Assembly: GCA_035276085.1 (NCBI GenBank)
Contig: DATELY010000089.1
Span: 1-5,367 of the forward strand
Length of the DNA: 5,367 nt
Direction: 5' to 3'
Origin: DATELY01 sp035276085
GTDB lineage: Bacteria > Pseudomonadota > Gammaproteobacteria > Steroidobacterales > Steroidobacteraceae
The position numbers were made by a program, and so were the translations under genes. Numbering within the stretch: position 1 is the stretch's first letter; the number at the start of each line of letters is the position of its first letter. The notes below the pieces were generated by a model, which did not search any database, was not told the DNA's origin, and worked only from the letters and a program-made list of their open reading frames with translations. Below are positions 1 through 5,300 of this stretch, one piece after another.

Positions 1-428
1 GGATAGCCGACGCGCTCGTAGTACTCATCCGCCAAGCGACGCTCATCGCTTCCGTGGCTGGCATAACCATCGGGGCGCGGCTCTTTCACCCAGTTGATGA
101 GCCCGCACAGATCCGCGATAAAGCCGCGCAGCACGACATCGGGTTTCGCTTGATGGCGCTCGCACAAGCGCATGAACTCGGCAGGGGTTGCGATCGTCAC
201 GATCCCCATGCCGCGATACTCATCGTGCAGTTGATCGTCGAGCTCGGAGGCGTGCAGTTCGAGGTCATGCTCGAGCTCGGTTTGTTCGCCCCATCGTGCG
301 AGCTCGATCATGCCGGTGAGTTCCTGGATGCGTTGGGCGATGAGGTGCGGACGTTCGGCGGCTTCTGCGGTGCGGATCATCAGATTCGTTTTGGCGATGA
401 CCGCCTCGATCAGTTGGCTGCTGTGCAT
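1..428 (-). CDS. Conserved-looking hypothetical protein, C-terminus outside the window
   Basis: I do not recognise a named family. The frame is open for all 142 visible codons from the ATG at 428 to the window's left edge and would continue beyond it. The start is well supported: AGGAGA lies 5 nt upstream, and an in-frame TGA about 120 nt upstream (inside the 540-549 stem arm) leaves no competing ATG, GTG or TTG. The product is soluble, with no signal peptide or membrane segment. Residues 1-70 are mostly acidic and probably helical (for example LARWGEQTELEHDLELHASE at 43-62). Residues 83-142 look like a compact domain with the striking stretches VLRGFIADLCGLINW (99-113), PRPDGYASHGSDER (117-130) and DEYYERVGY (134-142). 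The density of Trp, Tyr, Gly and Asp there looks like a constrained domain rather than chance. It lies downstream of the recombinase across a hairpin-rich gap, so an accessory role in the same element is possible but unproven. Confidence 0.8.
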   Translation of the reverse strand, partial: MHSSQLIEAVIAKTNLMIRTAEAAERPHLIAQRIQELTGMIELARWGEQTELEHDLELHASELDDQLHDEYRGMGIVTIATPAEFMRLCERHQAKPDVVLRGFIADLCGLINWVKEPRPDGYASHGSDERRLADEYYERVGY

Positions 429-433
429 GGTCT

Positions 434-439
434 TCTCCT
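434..439 (-). promoter_or_regulatory. Shine-Dalgarno site of the left-hand hypothetical gene
   Basis: Read on the minus strand, AGGAGA is followed by AGACC and then the ATG at 428. This near-consensus site at ideal spacing fixes the start. Its first three bases (AGG, 439-437) belong to the GCCAGG arm of the stem-loop at 437-477, so part of the site could be masked when the leader folds. Confidence 0.8.
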
Positions 440-477
440 GGCTTGCACAGCGCTCACGGCGAGCGCTGTTGGCCAGG
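437..477 (-). promoter_or_regulatory. Stem-loop in the leader of the hypothetical gene, overlapping its ribosome binding site
   Basis: The core is a perfect 9-bp stem, ACAGCGCTC (447-455) with GAGCGCTGT (461-469), closing a 5-nt loop. An outer 6-bp stem, CCTGGC (437-442) with GCCAGG (472-477), is separated from it by 4 nt on one side and 2 nt on the other. On the minus strand the outer arm covers the AGG of the Shine-Dalgarno AGGAGA. It could damp translation of the downstream gene, or simply be the first member of the hairpin array. No T-run follows, so it is not a standard terminator. Confidence 0.55.
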
Positions 478-497
478 CTCGAGCTGCATCGCGCGCA

Positions 498-552
498 GCG
501 CCGTCAAGGGTGGCTCGGCTTTGCGAGCCATTCACGCAGCCCTTGACGGTGC
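498..552. repeat. Nested stem-loop, 13 + 7 bp
   Basis: The outer arms GCGCCGTCAAGGG (498-510) and CCCTTGACGGTGC (540-552) pair over 13 positions with one G.T on the plus strand (500 with 550). The inner arms TGGCTCG (511-517) and CGAGCCA (524-530) pair perfectly around GCTTTG. The two stems are contiguous on the left, but the right side carries a 9-nt spacer (531-539), giving a one-sided bulge. Confidence 0.8.
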
Positions 553-596
553 GAGCACGGTGCTAGCCTCTGAAGGCCAGCAGCGAACGCCGTTCT

Positions 597-624
597 TCGT
601 TCGCACGCGCGAGCGTGCGAACGA
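597..624. repeat. Perfect 11-bp stem-loop
   Basis: TCGTTCGCACG (597-607) pairs perfectly with CGTGCGAACGA (614-624) around the 6-nt loop CGCGAG. No T-run follows on either side. It is followed by small GC-rich palindromes such as CCGCG/CGCGG near 631-645. Confidence 0.75.
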
Positions 625-667
625 CAACCACCGCGTGAAGCGCGGCGGAGCGAAGCGACAACCGGGA

Positions 668-679
668 GCCCCCGGGGGC
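668..679. repeat. 12-bp perfect GC palindrome
   Basis: GCCCCCGGGGGC is self-complementary with no loop. It is a short pure-GC block between two larger stem-loops. It could be a protein site or part of the general GC skew of the array; nothing distinguishes these. Confidence 0.6.
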
Positions 680-685
680 GGCGGG

Positions 686-733
686 GTGCTGCGCACGGCA
701 ACGCGCGCGAAGCGCGAGGGCCGTGTGCCGCAC
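686..733. repeat. Three-tier nested stem-loop
   Basis: GTGC (686-689) pairs with GCAC (730-733). After a single T/C mismatch (690, 729), GCGCACGGC (691-699) pairs with GCCGTGTGC (720-728), with one G.T on the plus strand (693 with 726). An inner CGCGC (704-708) pairs with GCGCG (712-716) around a GAA loop. Confidence 0.75.
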
Positions 734-758
734 AAGGGCGGGCGGGGGATAAAACACT

Positions 759-773
759 GCGGCGCCGCGCCGC
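759..773. repeat. 7-bp GC palindrome with single-base centre
   Basis: GCGGCGC (759-765) and GCGCCGC (767-773) flank a single C. As a hairpin it would lose its central pairs to form a loop. It lies just before the 780-801 stem-loop. Confidence 0.55.
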
Positions 774-779
774 TCTCTT

Positions 780-801
780 CAGCGAGCGTCTTCGCTCGCT
801 G
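780..801. repeat. 9-bp stem with four-base loop
   Basis: CAGCGAGCG (780-788) pairs perfectly with CGCTCGCTG (793-801) around TCTT. It stands 7 nt to the left of the dif-like hairpin at 808-901. The string GAGCGTCTTC inside it (784-793) recurs once at 1164-1173. Confidence 0.7.
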
Positions 802-809
802 TGCGGGCA

Positions 810-837
810 CATTGACATAGCGCCCATTATGCGGGGC
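810..837 (-). other. dif-like site with 6-bp centre (left half of the hairpin)
   Basis: Read on the minus strand: XerC-like arm GCCCCGCATAA (837-827), centre TGGGCG (826-821), XerD-like arm CTATGTCAATG (820-810). Compared with the E. coli dif arms as I remember them, GGTGCGCATAA and TTATGTTAAAT, the matches are 8/11 and 7/11. The 6-bp centre equals that of dif and also begins TG. It may be an attachment half-site, but the resemblance could be fortuitous, and no function is shown. Confidence 0.4.
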
Positions 838-866
838 CGAACGGCCCGAACAGCGCGGCTCCGCGC

Positions 867-899
867 GCTGCGCATAATGCTCTGGGCGTTATGTCGATG
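867..899 (+). other. dif-like site with expanded 11-bp centre (right half of the hairpin)
   Basis: On the plus strand: XerC-like arm GCTGCGCATAA (867-877), 11-nt centre (878-888, TG at its start, GGGCG at its end), XerD-like arm TTATGTCGATG (889-899). Matches to the remembered E. coli dif arms are 10/11 and 7/11. The centre is 5 nt longer than in dif, which should prevent ordinary Xer synapsis in double-stranded form. The extra 5 nt is the GCTCT bulge of the folded form. Confidence 0.4.
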
Positions 900-912
900 T
901 GACCGCTCAAAG

Positions 913-926
913 CCCCCTTGAGGGGG
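913..926. repeat. Short G/C-run hairpin
   Basis: CCCCCT (913-918) and AGGGGG (921-926) are complementary around TG. A competing pairing is CTCAA (906-910) with TTGAG (918-922). It is followed by a second G-run (929-934), so alternative pairings of the C-run are possible. Confidence 0.5.
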
Positions 927-932
927 ACGGGG

Positions 933-1007
933 GGTGTCGGCTCGTGCAGGCAAGCGCTCCTTCGTCGATGAACGCTTCGCGCTTGGCTGCACGAGCCGTA
1001 AAACACC
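933..1007. repeat. Long nested stem-loop, 5 + 12 + 7 bp
   Basis: CGGCTCGTGCAG (938-949) pairs perfectly with CTGCACGAGCCG (987-998). After one G/G mismatch (950, 986), CAAGCGC (951-957) pairs with GCGCTTG (979-985), closing a 21-nt loop. An outer GGTGT (933-937) pairs with ACACC (1003-1007). It is contiguous with the main stem on the left but separated by TAAA (999-1002) on the right. This is the longest uninterrupted pairing in the array apart from the dif-like hairpin. Confidence 0.85.
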
Positions 1008-1009
1008 AC

Positions 1010-1033
1010 CAGCACGCGCGTCCGCGGGTGCTG
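1010..1033. repeat. Symmetric 24-nt palindrome
   Basis: CAGCAC (1010-1015) pairs with GTGCTG (1028-1033) and CGCG (1017-1020) with CGCG (1023-1026), interrupted by one symmetric G/G mismatch (1016, 1027). The 2-nt centre is TC. It begins 3 nt after the 933-1007 stem-loop ends and shares the symmetric G/G mismatch seen there. Confidence 0.65.
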
Positions 1034-1048
1034 ACCGACTCATCCCAC

Positions 1049-1065
1049 TGCGCTCATCGAGCGCA
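1049..1065. repeat. 7-bp stem with ATC loop
   Basis: TGCGCTC (1049-1055) pairs perfectly with GAGCGCA (1059-1065) around a 3-nt loop. Confidence 0.6.
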
Positions 1066-1095
1066 CGGCACTTCACCTCGCCACTGCAGCAGCCT

Positions 1096-1129
1096 GGCGC
1101 GCGGCTTGGCCACCGAGCCGCAACGCGCC
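1096..1129. repeat. Nested stem-loop, 5 + 9 bp, nearest the recombinase
   Basis: GCGGCTTGG (1101-1109) pairs with CCGAGCCGC (1113-1121), with one T.G on the plus strand (1107 with 1115). The outer GGCGC (1096-1100) is contiguous on the left. Its partner GCGCC (1125-1129) is set off by AAC (1122-1124) on the right. It sits about 70 nt past the recombinase stop. Without a T-run it is a weak terminator candidate at most. Confidence 0.75.
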
Positions 1130-1200
1130 GATGGTTTTGCAAGCCGCGTGTCAGGCGGTCGGAGAGCGTCTTCATCACGCTGTCGCATGCGATGCTGCGT

Positions 1201-2307
1201 CTAGTGGCGCACGACATCGCCGCTCTCCTCTTCCGCTTCCGCATCGAGCGCGGCTAAAAGATCGGTGACGGCAGCAGCGGAGTCGATCGTGTCTGTCGTA
1301 GCTGGAGCCGGCTTCTTGATCACCGCCGGATGCGTCGCGGCATGCATCTGCTTCAACACCCGGATCGCCACCTGGGTGTAGATCTGAGTGGTGGAGAGCT
1401 CCGCATGTCCGAGCATCGCTTGGATAAAACGGATGTCGCAGCCGTTCTCCAGCATCAGCGTCGCCATCGTGTGCCGGAACAGATGGCATGAGCCGCGTTT
1501 GCCGATGTTCGCGCGCTCCACATAGCGCGCGACCGTGCTGCTCAGCCATTCCAGGTTGAACGACTCGCCGGCGCGTGTGAGGAACAGCGTCTGGTCGTTC
1601 GCATCGACCACCAGATGCAAGCGCACGCGCTCGAGGTAACGATCGATCCAGGCAAGCGCTCGCTCACCGATCGGGATCAGCCGATCCTTGCGACCTTTGC
1701 CTTGGCAGATGAGTACCGTGCCGCGCTCGCGATCGAGGTCCGGTACCTGCAGGCTCACGAGCTCCATGCGACGCATGCCAGTGCTGTAAAGCGTCTCCAA
1801 CACCGCGCGATCGCGTAGCCCCAGCGGATCGGTCAGATCCGGCTGCGCCATCACCGCTTCCACTTCCGACACCGTGAGCACGTGCTTCGGCAGACGACGC
1901 ACCACGCGCGGCAACTCCAGCTCACTCGCCGGGTTGTAGAGCAAGTAGTTGTTCTTCGTGAGCCACTTGAAGAAGCCCTTGACCGGCGTGAGCTTGCCGC
2001 GTTGGCTCGCGAACGACAGCGCCGCGCCACTCTTCTTGCGGTAGTAAAAGACATACCGCTGATAGCTCTCCAAGATCGGCTTGGTGATCTCCTGCGGCCG
2101 TGTCAGCGCACGGCCATCGCACCAGCCGATGAAGTCGCGCAAGTAGCGCTCGACGTTGTAGAGGGTCTGCTCGCTCTGACCTTTTACTTTCAGATGCTCG
2201 AGGTAGCGATTCATCGAAGCGATCAAGCCATCGGGATCGGCTGGATCGCCCACGGGCTTGAAGAACCGCCGCGGGCCGCGCTTGAGCGTGGACACCTTGC
2301 GGCCCAT
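1201..2307 (-). CDS. Tyrosine site-specific recombinase (XerC/XerD-like integrase)
   Basis: The product, 368 aa, cuts and rejoins DNA at a paired site through a covalent 3'-phosphotyrosine. Residues 28-125 form the SAM-like core-binding domain (for example RYLEHLKVKGQSEQTLYNVE, 34-53). Residues 145-315 form the catalytic domain with a complete active site: R179 (STGMRRMEL), K204 (GKGRKDR), H275 and R278 (HLFRH), H301 (LGHAELSTT) and Y310 (IYTQV). The acidic tail (336-368) is beyond the usual Xer fold, which helps explain a length above the roughly 300 aa of chromosomal XerC/D. It is therefore probably an element-borne enzyme and not the host xerC or xerD. The insert typical of integron IntI is not evident. 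ATG at 2307 has GGTGAG 5 nt upstream and lies 1 nt after the primase stop. The nearby hairpins, especially 808-901, are candidate substrates by inference. Confidence 0.95.
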   Translation of the reverse strand: MGRKVSTLKRGPRRFFKPVGDPADPDGLIASMNRYLEHLKVKGQSEQTLYNVERYLRDFIGWCDGRALTRPQEITKPILESYQRYVFYYRKKSGAALSFASQRGKLTPVKGFFKWLTKNNYLLYNPASELELPRVVRRLPKHVLTVSEVEAVMAQPDLTDPLGLRDRAVLETLYSTGMRRMELVSLQVPDLDRERGTVLICQGKGRKDRLIPIGERALAWIDRYLERVRLHLVVDANDQTLFLTRAGESFNLEWLSSTVARYVERANIGKRGSCHLFRHTMATLMLENGCDIRFIQAMLGHAELSTTQIYTQVAIRVLKQMHAATHPAVIKKPAPATTDTIDSAAAVTDLLAALDAEAEEESGDVVRH

Positions 2308-2308
2308 C

Positions 2309-5300
2309 TCAGCTCACCGAAGCAGAAGCTACAGCAGCTAAAGAGGAAGAAGGATGAGTACGATGCGATGCGCCGTTGGCTCGATCCGTAGAACTGCGTT
2401 TTTGCGATAGATCAGCAGAGGAGGCGGAAGTGGCTTGTTTTGCAGCACTTGAAGCGGTCGGCCCCACCCCCGACAACACCCCGACTTGAGGCCGACCAGA
2501 CCCCGACTTCTCCGCCTTCACCCCCGACCGCTCCCCGTCGTAGCCGAAGGTGCTCACATCGATCAGCCCCGGCAAGAAGTGCTCACCACTCTTGTGGCCC
2601 TCGTACAGCAGCTCATACACGAAGCTCGCGCCACGACCGCCGCGATGGATCAGCAGGTACTCCATCTCCTCTAACCGATGCAGATGGATCTTCAGCTGCG
2701 TGTGACCGAAGCCGGTGTAATCGCGCACATCACGACGGGAGAAGCGGTACTGCGATCGATGCAGCTGCTGGCCTTCGCAGTGCGCGCTCACCATCTCATC
2801 GATCAGATGCAAGAGCCTGCGCGTCTGCGGCGGCAGCTCATCCAAGGATTGCCCAAGCACCCGATGCGCAAGCTCATTCGCCAGGCGGATGTCATCGAGC
2901 GTCACCTCCACGTACTCGATGTGCTGCGACGCTGCGGAACCCCCGACGGGGGGCGCACCGCACTGGTCAGGAGTTAAGGTCTTCACTTCGCGCTGGTATT
3001 GGCGCAGCAACGCGATCGACTCGATCAGCGACAGATACTTCTCGTGATCGCGCCGGGTGCGCGCAGCCGCATCGAGGAACGAGAGCTGTTCGGCATAAGG
3101 ATTCACGACGGGGAGCGCGCGCAGCAGCCGCTGTGCGTTCTGGTGGGTCTTGATCAACTCATCGCGCTCGCGACGCTCCAGCAGACCCGCCAACGTGCGG
3201 CGCTTTCGCTGTAGCGCATGGATCGCGCGCGTCTGCTCACGCGATTCGTTCACCGTGAGCACCAGGCAGCGATTCAACAGCTCCTCATCCACTTCGATGG
3301 CGGTCGTGGTCAAGAAGAGCATCACCGGACCTTCGACCTGGTACTCGTGCGTCACCAGTCGGCCGGAGACGGGATCTTTCCCCGTGCTCGCGATCGTGAG
3401 CTCACCCTGCGATTGCAAGAGCTTCAGCGCATACGCCGCTTCCTGCACGCCCTGCTCCTCGGCGATGCCCAGGATCTTGTGCTTCAAGCCGATCTCGCCC
3501 ATGTAAAAGAGGCTCTGACCCGTCATCGCCGAGTAATGCACGCGATCCTCGGCTGGCATGAGCGAGAGCACGGCGTCCATCAGCGTCGATTTACCGGCCG
3601 CGCTCGTGGACTGGATCACCACCGCCAAGGGCTTCTCCTGTTTGCGCGATAGGCACGCGAGGTAGGCCACCAGCTTGTTCGTGTCCTCACCCACCACACC
3701 GCACACGGTCAGATCAGTGATGATCCGCTCGATCAACTGCGGGTCCTTCAGCAACGCGAGCGCTTGCGCTTTTTCCTCCGCCGTCATCGTGAGCGCCGGC
3801 ACGGCCAGTTTCGTGTGGGCCTTCTCGGCTTGTAGCGATTCGAGCTTCAACAGCACTGCACCCAGGTCGCGCTTCAACGTATCCTCCGAGAACGCAAGCT
3901 CGGCCGCGGCCTGCTTCAGATACGCCGTGCGCAGCCGTGCCGCGTACAGGTCCAGCGTGTCGACGTGGAACGCATCGGCGCGCGAGACGAGCAGACTCAC
4001 CTTCAACTGCCCCGGTGTCAGCTCCTGCGCCAAGCCGCGGATGCGCCAGCGTCGATCACCCAGCACGATCAAGATCTCATGCTCACGTACTTCGATCGGC
4101 ACCTCGGCAGTGACAGCAGCAGATGGAACAGATGCAGCTACTTCGGATGTCGGCGCCGACGGCGCGATCGGATCGGCCACTAAAGGGATCGGTTCAACGA
4201 CAGGTTCGACGCTGGGCATCGGTGTCACGACTTGCATGGGTTCCGACACATGCGACACGGATGCCGTGCGCAGCACAGCCTTGCCGATCCACTGCGCACC
4301 ACGCAGCGCCACACCCAACGACTTCTCGGCCGGCTGCACCTTCAGCGCATAGCTGTTCGCATCGAAGCCGTGCGGGAACAGCACGCGCCGGCACTCGATG
4401 CCCTCGCCCATCAGATTCTTGGCGAGCGCTTCCGCTGCACTGTCGCCGGCCTCATCGCGATCGTAGGCGATCAACACACGCTCAACACCGTGCTGCTTGA
4501 ACGACGCCAGGTGCTCATCGGTAAAGCCGTTCACGCCGTAGCTCGTGGTGACGTTGCGATACCCCGCACACCAGAACGTCAGCGCATCGATCAGCGCCTC
4601 GCAGAGGATGATGTCTTTGCTGGCTTGCAGGGCGGCTGCATTCCAGACACCGCGATGCGGACCGGGCAGATACAGGTGCTTCGGCGTGCCGGTGCGCAGG
4701 TTGTCGAGCAGCTTGCGTCCGTACATCTGCACGACGCTTCCGGCTGCATCGAGGATCGGGATCACGATCGAGCCGTTGAAGTGCTCGTGACCCGACGCGC
4801 GCAACAGTCCCAAGGATTGCAGCCGCGTGCGGATCGCCTCGCCCTCCGCTCGACTCTTCTCCGGCAACCGATACCCAAGCGTGCGATTGGCATAGCCCAG
4901 CTTGAACGTGCGGATCGCTTCTTCCGAGCCGATGCCGCGGCGTTGCAAGTACTCAAGTGCCGCTGGACTTTGCAGCAGCGTTGCGTGGTAGTACTCAACC
5001 ACCTGCGCCAACACCTTCGCATCCTCGGCCTCGCGCTCGAGCGGCAGCGGAAGTTTCCTCACCGTCGAGCGCTTGATCGCCGGCTGCGTCGGAGCATCAG
5101 AGCCAGCCACTAAGGGAAGATGATCGTTCTGCAAGAGCTCCACCGCATGCCGGAACGACACGCCTTCCGCTCGCATCACCCAGTCGATCACCGTGCCGCC
5201 GGCGTTGCACTTACCCAAGCAGTGCCACAGGTTCTTCGCCGGCGTGATCACGAGCGAGGGCGTCTTGTCCTCATGGAACGGACAGCGACCGATCAGATCG

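Larger units (their letters stand above)
808..901. repeat. 26-bp hairpin with a 5-nt bulge, made of two inverted dif-like sites
   Basis: The outer arms 808-825 (starting CACATTGACATAG) and 884-901 (ending TTATGTCGATGTG) pair over 18 positions. The two exceptions are G.T on the plus strand (813 with 896, 820 with 889). The inner arms ATTATGCG (826-833) and CGCATAAT (871-878) pair perfectly. The stems are contiguous on the left; on the right GCTCT (879-883) bulges out. The 37-nt interior carries two further small stems: GGGCC/GGCCC (834-838 and 843-847) and CAGCGCG/CGCGCTG (851-857 and 864-870). The asymmetric bulge and two-pronged interior resemble recombination hairpins recognised as single strands, such as CTXphi attP or integron attC. 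Confidence 0.85.
429..1200. other. 772-bp gene-free region packed with stem-loops
   Basis: No credible gene is seen on either strand. The longest open frame (minus strand, 1244 to 504) gives an Arg/Ala/Ser/Pro-rich product with no recognisable domain and changes character with each palindrome. The region holds at least ten inverted repeats listed separately, from 437 to 1129. The last part (1130-1200) holds only a 10-bp palindrome, TCGCATGCGA (1183-1192), and a weak AGCGT/ACGCT pair (1166-1170 and 1178-1182). The block contains no GATC by eye, whereas the flanking genes are rich in it. None of the hairpins is followed by a T-run, and I found no convincing sigma-70 promoter. Possible roles, all inferred: recombination or attachment site, replication or transfer origin, or a structured RNA. 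Confidence 0.75.

Noticed and set aside
812..840. TTGACA at 812-817 as the -35 box of a plus-strand promoter
   Set aside because: No acceptable -10 lies 16-18 bp downstream (the area is GGGCCG), and the nearby CATTAT is only 7 bp away. The hexamer is part of the stem arm.
808..901. A canonical integron attC site
   Set aside because: The outer right box reads GTTATGT, which departs from GTTRRRY, and the left box ACATAGC departs from RYYYAAC. There is no unpaired central spacer on both arms, and the neighbouring enzyme lacks an evident IntI insert. The dif-like reading fits better, though an attC-like mechanism stays possible.
1096..1129. Rho-independent terminator for the recombinase message
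   Set aside because: The stem is GC-rich but no T-run follows on the minus strand (the sequence continues AGGCTGCTGC).
429..1200. CRISPR array or tandem direct repeats
   Set aside because: There are no regularly spaced direct repeats. The repeats are inverted, differ in sequence and are irregularly spaced; the only direct repeat noted is a single GAGCGTCTTC pair.
504..1244. A 246-codon open frame on the minus strand overlapping the recombinase 3' end and much of the gap
   Set aside because: Its product is Arg/Ala/Ser/Pro-rich with no domain, starts inside the recombinase, has no good ribosome binding site and runs straight through the palindromes. High GC makes long stop-free frames likely.
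443..1257. Plus-strand open frames across the hairpin region (for example 443-820 and 934-1257)
   Set aside because: They give low-complexity Arg-rich products with no domain or convincing ribosome binding site. The open frames follow from the GC-rich palindromic sequence.
1201..2307. Host chromosomal xerC or xerD
   Set aside because: The protein is longer, has an acidic C-terminal extension and is coupled to a plasmid- or island-type primase, which fits an element-borne enzyme. I therefore give no gene symbol.
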